Made by a program: the position numbers and the translations under genes
In this document: positions 18,003 through 28,000 of the stretch, piece by piece
Numbering within the stretch: position 1 is the stretch's first letter
How the letters are laid out: each line of letters starts with the position of its first letter
Notes under the pieces: generated by a model
Database searches by the model: none
The model's input: only the letters and a program-made list of their open reading frames with translations
What the model was told of the DNA's origin: nothing
Source of the DNA: an uncultured Bacteroidaceae bacterium
GTDB lineage: Bacteria > Bacteroidota > Bacteroidia > Bacteroidales > Bacteroidaceae
Direction: 5' to 3'
Assembly: GCA_904501775.1 (NCBI GenBank)
Contig: CAJGCJ010000005.1
Coordinates: 1-31,496 of the forward strand
Length of the DNA: 31,496 bases

Positions 18003-20252
18003 ATGAAACGATACATATTACTTTTGAGCACACTGCTGGCGGCCATAAGCATGCCGGCACAAGAGCCAGCCGATTGGGTGGATCCATTCATTGGAACAAC
18101 TAATTTCGGAACAACCAACCCCGGAGCACTATGCCCCAGCGGTATGATGTCGGTTGTACCTTTCAATGTAATGGGCAGCGACCTAAATGTTCAGGATAAG
18201 GATTCACGCTGGTGGTCGGCTCCTTACGAGTACAGCAACAAATACTTCACCGGCTATGCACACGTTGCACTGAGCGGTGTAGGCTGTCCCGAGGCTTCGT
18301 CGTTGCTTGTGATGCCCACTACAGGCGAACTCAACGTCGACTATCACAGCTACGGTTCGGAGTATTCCGACGAGAAGGCAACACCCGGCTATTTTGCAAA
18401 CAGCCTTAAGAAGTATGGTATAAAGACCGAGGTTACAGCCACCACACGCACCTCGTGCGAGCGTTACACCTTCCCTGCCGGCAAGGGCCACATCCTGTTG
18501 AACCTTGGCGAGGGACTCACCAACGAGAGCGGAGCGACTGTGCGCCGTGTAAGCGAGACCGAGATTGAGGGTGTCAAGTTGCTTGGTACTTTCTGCTATA
18601 ATCCCGGAGCGGTGTTCCCCATCTATTTTGTGATGCGAGTGGACAAGGTTCCCACCAAGAGCGGTTACTGGAAAAAACAGCCTTTGTTCAAGGGTGTCGA
18701 GGCCGAATGGACCGTTGACGATGGCGAGTACAAGCTTTACACCAACTACAACCGAGAAATCTCGGGCGACGACATAGGCTTCTGGTTCACTTACGACGAC
18801 CTCAAAGAGGGCGAGCAGATTATCGTACGTATGGGTGTCTCGTTTGTATCAACCGAGAATGCACGCGAGAACCTCAACAAGGAGCAACAGAGCCAATCAT
18901 TCGACCAGCTGCGCACCGAAGCACGCAAGCAGTGGAACAACGACCTTGGACGCATCCGCGTAACAGGTGGTACAGACGAACAGAAAACAGTGTTCTACAC
19001 AGCACTCTACCACGCTCTCATCCACCCCAACATCGTAAGCGACTGCAACGGCGAATATCCCGCAATGGAGAGCGGACTGACAACAAAAAGCGATTACACA
19101 CGCTATACAATCTTCTCGCTTTGGGACACATACCGCAATCTTCACCAGCTGATGACACTTGTATATCCCGAGCGTCAGATTGACATGCTGCGTTCAATGG
19201 TAGGCATGTACAAGGAGTGGGGTTGGTTGCCACGTTGGGAGCTCTATGGCCGCGAGACATATACCATGGAGGGTGACCCCGCTGCTATTGTGATAGCCGA
19301 CAGCTATGTAAAGGGATTGCGTGACTTCGATTACAAGACTGCATACGAGGCCATGATAAAATCGGCAACCACACCCGGTGCCGAGAACCCCATACGAGCA
19401 GATATCGACCCATACATAAAGGACGGCTACATTCCCCTCGGTTATTTTGCAAATGACCTTTCGGGCGACAACTCGGTGTCACACGCGCTCGAGTACTGCG
19501 CAGCCGACTATGCAATCTCGCAGATGGCCGACTCTTTGGGATACAAGAATGATGCAAAGACATTCCTGAAACGTGCACAGAGCTACCGCAGATATTTCTG
19601 CAAGGAGTTCGGAACACTGCGTCCCATAACAAAGGATGGCAAATTCCTTGAGGATTTCGACGCAGCCACAGGCAAAAACTTTGAGAATATCCCCGGATTC
19701 CACGAGGGTTCGGCATGGAGCTACACATTTGCCGTGCCTCACGATGTCAAGGGACTTGCACGTCTTATGGGCGGCAACAAGGCATATGTAAAGAGCCTGC
19801 AGTATGTGTTTGACGAGGATCACTACGACCCCGCCAACGAGCCCGACATAGTATATCCCTATCTCTTCAGCCGTTTCAAGGGCGAGGAGTGGCGCACACA
19901 GCGCGAAGTAAAGAAGCTGCTCGACACACACTTCAAGGCTGCCCCCAACGGCATCCCCGGCAACGACGATACAGGAACAATGTCGGCTTGGGCAGTATTC
20001 TCAATGATGGGAATATACCCCGACACACCATCGGAACCCTACTACACACTCACCACACCGGTATTCGATCGTGTAGAGATAGATACAGACAAGGGTACAA
20101 TCACAATTGAGGCTACACGCCCCGACAAGGATTGCCACTACATCGAAAGCATGACATTGGGCAACAAGCCTTTGCGCAAGTACCGTATCACACACAACGA
20201 GTTGTTGGATAAAAAGAACCTCACATTCAAACTTAAAGCACAACCAAAATGA
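18003..20252 (+). CDS. GH92 alpha-mannosidase, exported (signal peptide I type)
   Basis: The 749-residue product has a cleavable signal peptide ending near SMPA (19), before QEPADW. GH92 enzymes are calcium-dependent inverting exo-alpha-mannosidases. The N-terminal beta-sandwich begins DWVDPFIGT (24-32), and the (alpha/alpha)6 domain carries TIFSLWDTYR at 369-378, WGWLPRWELYG at 406-416, FHEGSAWSYTF at 566-576 (acid Glu568) and GNDDTGTMSAWAVFSMMG at 653-670 (base loop). The loop after the acid reads DPANEPDIVYPYLF rather than the HGNEPSHH of the second copy, so linkage specificity probably differs. The stop overlaps the next ATG by 4 nt. Substrate linkage cannot be assigned from sequence. Confidence 0.94.
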   Translation: MKRYILLLSTLLAAISMPAQEPADWVDPFIGTTNFGTTNPGALCPSGMMSVVPFNVMGSDLNVQDKDSRWWSAPYEYSNKYFTGYAHVALSGVGCPEASSLLVMPTTGELNVDYHSYGSEYSDEKATPGYFANSLKKYGIKTEVTATTRTSCERYTFPAGKGHILLNLGEGLTNESGATVRRVSETEIEGVKLLGTFCYNPGAVFPIYFVMRVDKVPTKSGYWKKQPLFKGVEAEWTVDDGEYKLYTNYNREISGDDIGFWFTYDDLKEGEQIIVRMGVSFVSTENARENLNKEQQSQSFDQLRTEARKQWNNDLGRIRVTGGTDEQKTVFYTALYHALIHPNIVSDCNGEYPAMESGLTTKSDYTRYTIFSLWDTYRNLHQLMTLVYPERQIDMLRSMVGMYKEWGWLPRWELYGRETYTMEGDPAAIVIADSYVKGLRDFDYKTAYEAMIKSATTPGAENPIRADIDPYIKDGYIPLGYFANDLSGDNSVSHALEYCAADYAISQMADSLGYKNDAKTFLKRAQSYRRYFCKEFGTLRPITKDGKFLEDFDAATGKNFENIPGFHEGSAWSYTFAVPHDVKGLARLMGGNKAYVKSLQYVFDEDHYDPANEPDIVYPYLFSRFKGEEWRTQREVKKLLDTHFKAAPNGIPGNDDTGTMSAWAVFSMMGIYPDTPSEPYYTLTTPVFDRVEIDTDKGTITIEATRPDKDCHYIESMTLGNKPLRKYRITHNELLDKKNLTFKLKAQPK

Positions 20253-22438
20253 AAATAGCAAAGACATTAATGGCAGCAACCATGCTGCTTGCAGCCTGCA
20301 CACAGGCACCGACCGAAAAACTGACATCATATGTCAACCCTCTGATAGGTTCGGGAGGCCATGGACACGTATTCGTAGGTGCACACGTTCCCTTCGGAAT
20401 GGTACAATTGGGACCCACCAGCGTAACAACAACATGGGACTGGTGTTCGGGTTATCATCAGGACGAGAACTCGGTTATAGGTTTCTCTCATACTCACCTT
20501 AGCGGAACAGGTATCGGCGACCTCTTCGATGTGACAGTGATGCCCGTAACAGGCGAGGTTACATACGCACGCGGAGTCTTGGATGACGAGAAGTCGGGAT
20601 TGTGGTCACCTGCCGACCGCACACAAGAGGTTGCAAAACCCGGATACTACAGCGTACCCCTTACAAGATATAACATCAAAGCAGAGCTTACATCTACCGC
20701 ACGCGTAGGTATGCACAGATATACCTTCCCCGCATCAGCCGATGCTGCATTGGTGTTCGACCTTGAGAACGGCGGTTGCTGGGACAAGTCTACCGAGACA
20801 TCAATGAACGCCGAGGGCAACAGATACATTGTAGGTTATCGCTATTCTACCGGTTGGGCCAAGGACCAGAAGGTATATTTTGCAGCTGAGCTGTCGAAAG
20901 ACTTCAACAAGTTCGAGTTGCACGGAAACAACAACATGTATGGCCGCGTATCATTTGAGACTACAGAGGGCGAAGAGGTATTGCTGAAGGTTGCGATATC
21001 ACCTGTAAGCATCGAAGGAGCAAAAGCGGCATTGGCAGCCGAGCTTCCCCACTGGGACTTCGACAAGGTAGCACTTGAGGCCGACGCGGCATGGGAGAAT
21101 GAACTCTCTAAGATACGTATCAAGAGCAACAGCGTTGTACCTGCAGCAACATTCTACACCGCCATGTATCACGTTATGACAGCCCCCGTTCTTTTCAATG
21201 ACGTGAACGGTGACTATCGTGGAGCCGACGGCAAGGTATACAATGCAAAGCACAACACATACAGCATCTTCTCGCTCTGGGACACATATCGTGCAAAGAT
21301 GCCTCTCATGAGCATAATACAGAACGAGCGCTACGGCGATTTCGTTGCCACAATGGTTGACATTGCCGAGAAACAGGGCCGTCTGCCCGTATGGCACTTG
21401 TGGGGCAACGAGACCGATTGTATGGTTGGTGACCCCGGTATTATTGTAGTGGCCGATGCCATCGTAAAGGATGCCAAAGGTTTTGATAAAGATAAGGCTT
21501 ATCAGACAATCATAAACACACTTGCACATGACGAGCGTGGTCGCGACCTTCGCAAGAAACATGGATTCATCCCATGCGACCTGTTCAAGGAGTCTGTTGC
21601 CTATGACATGGAGTATGCAATTGCCGATGGCGCCGCAGCACAGGCTGCCAAGGCCTTAGGCAAAGAGAATGATTATAAGATTCATAATAACAACAGCCAC
21701 TCGTACCGTAACTTCTTCGACCCCTCTACAGGTCTTGTACGCGGAAGAAAGACAACAGGTGAGTTCAACGAGCCTTTCAACCCCTTCTTCTCGGCACACC
21801 GCGATGACGACTACTGCGAGGGTAACGCATGGCAATACACATGGCTTGTTCCCCAAGATGTAGCAGGGATGGCAAACTGTTTCGGTGGCAAGGAGAAGAT
21901 GCTGGCACAGCTCGACACACTCTTCACACTTCCTTCTGTTATCGAGGGCGACCCCTCACCCGACATCTCGGGACTTATCGGACAGTTCGCACACGGTAAC
22001 GAGCCTTCACACCATATTCTATACATGTACACCATGCTTGGTGCTCCCCACAAGGCAGCTGAACGCATACGCGAGGTTATGGCAACTCTCTACAGCGACC
22101 AGTTCGACGGCCTTGCAGGCAACGAGGACGTAGGTCAGATGTCGGCTTGGTACATCATGTCGGCACTCGGATTCTACGAGGTTGAGCCCGCCGGTGCACG
22201 TTACTGGTTCGGTACACCTGCTGTAAACGAGGCCGAGATTGCCGTTAAAGACGGAACATTCAAGGTTAAGGCAGTCAACAACAGCGATGTAAACAAATAC
22301 ATACAGAGCGTAGAGCTCAACGGTAAGGCATACAACCTTCCCTACATAATGCACGACGATATCAAGGCAGGCAGCACACTCACATTCGTAATGGGTGACA
22401 AACCTGCGAAATGGTACGAAAAGGACATTACCGATTAA
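20249..22438 (+). CDS. GH92 alpha-mannosidase, lipoprotein
   Basis: The 729-residue product starts inside the preceding stop (ATGA overlap), so translation is coupled. A lipobox TMLLAAC places the lipid-bearing Cys at residue 17. GH92 blocks are SYVNPLIGSGGHGHVFVGAH at 27-46, GFSHTHLSGTG at 78-88, YSIFSLWDTYR at 338-348, RLPVWHLWGNETDCMVGD at 378-395, CEGNAWQYTWLVPQD at 523-537 (acid Glu524), IGQFAHGNEPSHH at 577-589 and GNEDVGQMSAWYIMSALG at 624-641 (base loop). It should act on alpha-mannosides at the outer or periplasmic membrane face. The two GH92 proteins are clearly diverged and so unlikely to be redundant. It closes the mannoside operon before a hairpin. Confidence 0.95.
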   Translation: MKIAKTLMAATMLLAACTQAPTEKLTSYVNPLIGSGGHGHVFVGAHVPFGMVQLGPTSVTTTWDWCSGYHQDENSVIGFSHTHLSGTGIGDLFDVTVMPVTGEVTYARGVLDDEKSGLWSPADRTQEVAKPGYYSVPLTRYNIKAELTSTARVGMHRYTFPASADAALVFDLENGGCWDKSTETSMNAEGNRYIVGYRYSTGWAKDQKVYFAAELSKDFNKFELHGNNNMYGRVSFETTEGEEVLLKVAISPVSIEGAKAALAAELPHWDFDKVALEADAAWENELSKIRIKSNSVVPAATFYTAMYHVMTAPVLFNDVNGDYRGADGKVYNAKHNTYSIFSLWDTYRAKMPLMSIIQNERYGDFVATMVDIAEKQGRLPVWHLWGNETDCMVGDPGIIVVADAIVKDAKGFDKDKAYQTIINTLAHDERGRDLRKKHGFIPCDLFKESVAYDMEYAIADGAAAQAAKALGKENDYKIHNNNSHSYRNFFDPSTGLVRGRKTTGEFNEPFNPFFSAHRDDDYCEGNAWQYTWLVPQDVAGMANCFGGKEKMLAQLDTLFTLPSVIEGDPSPDISGLIGQFAHGNEPSHHILYMYTMLGAPHKAAERIREVMATLYSDQFDGLAGNEDVGQMSAWYIMSALGFYEVEPAGARYWFGTPAVNEAEIAVKDGTFKVKAVNNSDVNKYIQSVELNGKAYNLPYIMHDDIKAGSTLTFVMGDKPAKWYEKDITD

Positions 22439-22452
22439 GGTATAAAATAATA

Positions 22453-22496
22453 AACAACGCGGCACAGCAATGAACAGATTGCTGTGCCGCGTTGTT
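22453..22496 (+). terminator. 18-bp hairpin after the GH92 operon
   Basis: Arms AACAACGCGGCACAGCAA (22453-22470) and its exact complement (22479-22496) enclose an 8-nt loop, beginning 15 nt after the GH92 stop. The plus-strand flank (ATATATGC) has no T run, so it may be a leaky terminator or an mRNA-stabilising 3' structure. On the minus strand the flank is T-rich but no gene ends there. Confidence 0.6.
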
Positions 22497-22522
22497 ATAT
22501 ATGCACACCAATAACCCTACAC

Positions 22523-23911
22523 ATGAAAAGAACATTCGTCGCTTATCTGCTGCTCACCCTGACAGCAAGCATTACAATGGCACAGGAAAGCAATAAATAT
22601 CTAAAGGAGCAGCTTCCCGAATATTGGAGTGGCAACGGGATATTCAGCTCGGGAGACGAAACAGAGGGTATGTGGTGGAGAAGATTCGAAGATGCGGTAT
22701 TGGACTCGCTCATAGAGGTTGCCACCCGACGCAATCTTTCAGTGCTCACCGCACTTGAGAACATCAATACGGCAAAAGCCCTATGGCGACAGACACAAGC
22801 GACACTATTCCCCACATTGGATCTCAATTCGGGGTGGCAACGCGGCATGACAAGCGCCAACAATCCGCAGAATGCATACACGCGAAGCACCGAAGGATAT
22901 TTCAGCATATCGGCCGACTTTAGTTGGGAGATAGATATCTTCAGCAGAATACAGAAGCGTTCTAAGGCACAGAAGCAGCTGTTCATGGCGAGTGAGGAGG
23001 AGTATCGTGCAGTGATGACATCACTCTATGCCAACGTGGCGACAACATATTATTCCCTGAAGCAAAGCATAGCACAGCTGAAGGTGCTGCAACAGAATGC
23101 CGAATCGCAGAAGAACATCAAAAGCCTTGTAGAGTCGCGCTACAATAGCGGCCTTGCATCAAAGCTCGATGTAGCACAGGCCCGTTCGGTCTACTACTCT
23201 ACCGTAGCATCAATCCCAAGCATGGAATCTACAATAGAGAGCCTGCGCAATGCGCTTGCGATACTGCTTGCCACATATCCGAGCCAAATGAGCGGATGGC
23301 ACACAGACGGTAACCTTCCACAACATGTCGATGCCGTAGCAGTAGGCGTTCCTGCCATGCTACTGCGTAACCGCCCCGATGTGCGCAGTGCCGAGAGAGA
23401 GGTCGAGGCCTATGCTTTGCAGCTGGGAGCTGCAAAGCGCGATTGGCTGCCATCGTTCTACATCAACGGCTCTATTGGTTCGGCAGCCGAAGAGATAGAC
23501 AAGATAGCAAGGGCACGAAGCATCACATGGCAAATAGCCCCGTCGATAAGCTGGAATCTCTTTGACGGCAAACAAAGCACCTATGCCAAACGCGAGGCAC
23601 AGGCTGCTCTCGACAAGAGCATCATATCGTTCAACAGCACAGTGCTCAAGGCTATACAGGAGGTAGAGAATGCAATGTCACAATACCGGAATTCCATAAA
23701 ACAGATTGTGGCACTCAGCGAGGCAGTAAACCATAGCAATGAGACACTGAAACTATCGCTCGACCTGTACAAGCAGGGACTTACACAGTTCCAGAATGTG
23801 CTCGATGCACAACGCACCCTGCTCAATTACCAGAATTATCTGGTGCAGGCACAAGGAGGCTCCATTGTGGCACTCATACAGCTATACGAAGCCTTGGGCA
23901 GTGGATGGTAA
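22523..23911 (+). CDS. RND efflux outer-membrane factor (TolC/OprM family)
   Basis: I use the ATG at 22523 (462 residues); the frame is open upstream to a GTG, but that codon lies inside the hairpin and adds residues ahead of the signal peptide. A signal-peptidase-I signal ends MA at 19-20, before QESNKY; unlike most OprM/NodT relatives there is no lipobox Cys. Two OEP repeats are visible: the first with NLSVLTALENINTAKALWRQ and SRYNSGLASKLDVAQARSVY, the second with AYALQLGAAKRDWLPSFYIN and LYKQGLTQFQNVLDAQRTLL. NRPDVRSAEREVEAYAL is the classic linker motif. It would form the trimeric outer-membrane duct for the pump encoded by the next two genes, 25 nt downstream. Confidence 0.94.
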   Translation: MKRTFVAYLLLTLTASITMAQESNKYLKEQLPEYWSGNGIFSSGDETEGMWWRRFEDAVLDSLIEVATRRNLSVLTALENINTAKALWRQTQATLFPTLDLNSGWQRGMTSANNPQNAYTRSTEGYFSISADFSWEIDIFSRIQKRSKAQKQLFMASEEEYRAVMTSLYANVATTYYSLKQSIAQLKVLQQNAESQKNIKSLVESRYNSGLASKLDVAQARSVYYSTVASIPSMESTIESLRNALAILLATYPSQMSGWHTDGNLPQHVDAVAVGVPAMLLRNRPDVRSAEREVEAYALQLGAAKRDWLPSFYINGSIGSAAEEIDKIARARSITWQIAPSISWNLFDGKQSTYAKREAQAALDKSIISFNSTVLKAIQEVENAMSQYRNSIKQIVALSEAVNHSNETLKLSLDLYKQGLTQFQNVLDAQRTLLNYQNYLVQAQGGSIVALIQLYEALGSGW

Positions 23912-23936
23912 GGAAGAAATATAAAAGTTCACTAAT

Positions 23937-25031
23937 ATGAAACAGGTAATATTAATAACATCATTGATGCTCCTTGTATGTTGCAAAGAGAAGAGTGTCA
24001 CAGAGCAGTCGGCACTGTTGCCCATCGAGGTATCAAAGCCGGTAACAAGAGAGGTGACACTGACAAGGGAGTATCCCGGATACCTTGACGCCGACGCGAC
24101 AGTAAATATCGTCAGCAGGGTAAACGGCACATTAAGCAGCCGCAACTACAGTGCCGGGGAAAGAGTAAAGAAGGGCGACCTGCTGTTTGTCATAGAGCCT
24201 GTGTTATACAAGAACGCGGTGGCACAGGCTAAAGCCAACCTCGAAACGGCAAAAGCCAATCTGGAATATGCCCGCATCAACTACAATATGATAGAACTTG
24301 CAGCAGCCGACAATGCCGTAAGCAAGAACGATGTTGCACAGGCAAAGTCAAAAGTAGCAGTGTGCGAAGCCGATGTAAGCAATGCGCAGGCTGCACTGAA
24401 AACAGCAAGCACCAATCTCGACTACTGTTACATAAGGGCACCGTATGACGGAGTGATGTCGCAGGCCAACTACTCTGTAGGCAATTACATAGCAGGGGCA
24501 GCATCACCTGTAGTATTGGCAACGCTGTACAAGGACGATGTCATGTATGCCTATTTCAATGTAACAGACAACCAATGGCTGCGTCAACAGCAACGCAGTG
24601 ATATTGTAGGAAAGGAGGACTACATAACATTCACACTTGGCGAAGATAGGTACTTCACCTACAAGGCCCGAATGGACTATCTGTCGCCTGCGATAGATTT
24701 GAACACAGGTACACTGCTCGTGCGCGCCCGTCTCGACAACAGCGACAGATTTCTGAAGCCCGGCAGCTACATCAATGTGATAATGCCCTACGAGAAGGAC
24801 GAGGATGCCATTCTTGTCACCGATGCCTCGATAGGAAGCGACCAGCTTGGCAGTTTCGTCTATGTGGTTAACGACTCGGATATCGTGGAATACCGCCATG
24901 TCGTAACAGGCGAACTTGTCGACGACACGTTAAGGATAATATCAGAAGGAATATCGCCCGATGAGCACTATGTGAGCAAAGCACTTATGAAAGTACGCAA
25001 CGGAATGAAAATATCCCCTATATATAAGTAG
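23937..25031 (+). CDS. RND efflux periplasmic adaptor lipoprotein (AcrA/MexA type)
   Basis: The 364-residue product is a membrane-fusion protein that links the inner-membrane pump to the outer-membrane duct. A lipoprotein signal ends LMLLVCCKEK; either Cys15 or Cys16 could carry the lipid. The lipoyl half-motifs are VSRVNGTLSSRNYSAGERVK at about 60-79 and YCYIRAPYDGVMSQANYSVG at about 163-182. They flank an alpha-helical hairpin rich in Ala, Lys and Asn (AQAKANLETAKANLEYARIN). A beta-barrel domain (ATLYKDDVMYAYFNV) and a membrane-proximal domain (DASIGSDQLGSFVYVVND) follow. It lies 25 nt after the outer-membrane factor and 29 nt before the pump gene. Confidence 0.95.
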   Translation: MKQVILITSLMLLVCCKEKSVTEQSALLPIEVSKPVTREVTLTREYPGYLDADATVNIVSRVNGTLSSRNYSAGERVKKGDLLFVIEPVLYKNAVAQAKANLETAKANLEYARINYNMIELAAADNAVSKNDVAQAKSKVAVCEADVSNAQAALKTASTNLDYCYIRAPYDGVMSQANYSVGNYIAGAASPVVLATLYKDDVMYAYFNVTDNQWLRQQQRSDIVGKEDYITFTLGEDRYFTYKARMDYLSPAIDLNTGTLLVRARLDNSDRFLKPGSYINVIMPYEKDEDAILVTDASIGSDQLGSFVYVVNDSDIVEYRHVVTGELVDDTLRIISEGISPDEHYVSKALMKVRNGMKISPIYK

Positions 25032-25060
25032 GAAAAGGGACAACCCAAAATACTCGAGCC

Positions 25061-28000
25061 ATGAACTTTGCAAAATTCTTTATACACCGTCCTATATTTG
25101 CTACCGTACTGTCGTTGCTCATGCTTGTGGCAGGCATGGTGGCACTGTTCGTGCTTCCTATTGACCAGTACCCCTCCATCACCCCGCCTACTGTGCAGGT
25201 AAATGCAGTGTATCCTGGAGCAAGCGCACAGACAATAGCGCAGACTGTGGGCATACCCATAGAACAGCAGGTGAACGGAGTAGACAATATGATATATATG
25301 AGTTCTACCTCATCGTCATCAGGTGCCTATCAGTTGACTGTCACATTCGAGGTGGGTACCGACATAGATATGGCAACGGTACTTGTACAGAATAGGGTGA
25401 ACATCGCACTCAACTCACTGCCGAGCGAGGTTGTACAGCAGGGAGTCACAGTGCAGAAACAGTCGTCGAACATAGTGTTGTTCATAACACTCACAGGCGA
25501 CTCGTTATATAACCAGCTCTATCTGTCAAACTATGCACAGCTGCAGCTTGTCGACCAGCTGACACGCACCTCGGGAGTGGGAGCGGTAAACGTAATGGGC
25601 GCAGGAGAATATTCAATGCGTGTGTGGCTCGACCCCGAAGCGATGCGAATACGCAACATCTCGCCCTCTGAAGTGTATCAAGCAATTTCCAAGCAAAACA
25701 TTGCAATATCGGCAGGCTCGGTGGGACGCACATTGAGCGACAATGCCGACAACACTTTTCAATATACCCTCAACGTCGAGGGACGGCTCCACAGCACCGA
25801 GGAGTTTGCAAATATTGTGATTCGCAACAATGGGGTTGAGATGCTACGCCTGCGCGACATCGCACATATCGAAATTGGTAGCGAGAGCTACAATTCATCA
25901 TCGAGCCTAAAGGGAAGACCCACAGCAGCCCTTGCGGTGTATCAATCGCCCGGCTCAAGTTCATTGGCCGTTTCAAAGGCCGTACGCGAGCGAATGGAAG
26001 AGCTGTCGGCTGCCTTTCCTCCGGGAATAGAGTATCAGATTACCCTTGATACCACCGATGTTGTACGCAGTTCGATAAACGAGGTACTCTACACGCTGTT
26101 CGAAACAACAGCCCTTGTCATACTTGTCATATTTATGTTCCTGCAGAACTGGAGAGCAACCGTAATACCGTGCCTCACAATACCCGTATCGCTCATCGGC
26201 ACCCTTGCCATTATGCAATTGCTGGGATTCTCAATAAACACCCTCACACTGTTCGGACTTATTCTTGCCATTGCAATAGTCGTTGACGATGCCATAATAG
26301 TTGTTGAGAACGTGACACGCATAATAGACGAAGAGGGCCTGGCACCACGCGAAGCAACCGAGAAAGCGATGAATGAGATTGCAGGACCCATCATTGGTGT
26401 CGTATTGGTAATGATGGCCGTATTCATTCCCACCACCATGATCAGCGGAATATCGGGCCAGCTGTACAAGCAGTTTGCCCTTACCATTGCTGCATCTACC
26501 CTGCTGAGCGGAGTAATATCGCTTACACTTACACCTGCCCTATGTGCCATTATGCTGCGCCCCACCCCTACAGGCAAGCAGAAATGGGTGGCATTCCGAC
26601 TGTTCGACCGCATGTACTCACATGTGCAGCGAATATACGACAATGTTGTAGAGTGGCTATTGCCACGCCCTGTAATTGCAGCTGTCAGTTTCATCATCAT
26701 GGCTGTGATAGCACTGTTGCTCTTTGTCAAATGGCCCACCACATTCCTGCCCGAAGAGGATGATGGATATATGATAATAGCAGTGCAGCTTCCGCCTGCC
26801 GCATCACTCTCGCGCACCGAGGCAGTTGTAAAGAAGGTGGAGAAAATACTTGCTTCGTATCCCGAGGTAAAGACAAACATCAGCATCAGCGGATTCAGCA
26901 TAATGAACAGCAGCGAGCAGAGCAATGCAGCCGGCATATTCGTTGTTCTCAAGGACTGGAGCGAGCGCAAAGGCAAAGGCATGAGCGCAGCAGCCGTTGT
27001 GGAACGATTCAACAAGGAGGCCTATGTTGCAATAGAGGAGGCACAGTGCTATGCCATCGTGCCGCCCGCAATACCGGGCATAGGCAATGTAGGCGGACTG
27101 CAGCTGCAGCTCGAGGACCGCAAAGCACTTGGAGAAACCGAGATACAGAAGGCCATAAACAGCATCGTTGAGAACTACAGTAGAGAGAAGGCAATAGCCT
27201 CGGCTACAAGTTCGTTCGAAGCAAACGTTCCACAATACTACATAAACATAAACCGCGACAAGGCCATAAGCATGGGACTCGACATCAACAACACGCTTGC
27301 CACCCTCAGCTACTACATGGGTGCAGTCTATGTCAACGACTTTGCCATGCTCGGACGCACATGGCAGGTAAAAATGTCGGCAAATGAGCTAAGCCAGAAA
27401 GAGATAAATGATGTCCTTGCATTGAGCCTTGCAAACGACAAGGGCGAGATGGTGCCCTTCGGCAGTTTCATAAGCATAGAGAAGACACTGGGAATAGATC
27501 AAGTGGAGAGATATAACCTGTACAATAGCGCTACAATAACATGCAACACAGCTGCAGGCTACAGCTCAGGCGAGCTGATGAAGAGCATCGAGAGCCTCAT
27601 CAACAGCGAACTTGGCAACGAATTCGGTTACGAATGGACCGGAGTAGCCTATCAGGAGAAGAGTGCCGGCTCCACAACAACCATTATACTTGTCCTTGCA
27701 CTGCTTGTCGCCTATCTTGTACTTGCAGCACAATACGAGAGTTGGGCAAGCCCCATTGCAGCAGTGACAGGTGTGCCTATTGCCCTCTTGGGCGCAATAG
27801 CAGGATGCTGGATTATTGATATCCCTGTGAGCATATATACACAGATAGGTATTATTCTTCTCATTGCCCTTAGTGCCAAGAACGGTATACTTATTGTGGA
27901 GTTCGCACGCGATTTCCGGGCAGCTGGCAACAGTATACGCCAAAGCGCAGCCGAAGCCGGGCATGTACGTCTGCGCCCTATCCTTATGACCTCGTTTGCT

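Noticed and set aside
22484..22522. GTG start for the outer-membrane factor
   Set aside because: It lies within the hairpin arm and would put 13 residues before a normal signal peptide; the ATG at 22523 is preferred.
26089..27015. 308-codon open frame on the minus strand inside the RND pump gene
   Set aside because: Antisense to conserved membrane helices including the Asp-Asp proton relay; translation is Ser/Thr/Met-rich without recognisable motifs.
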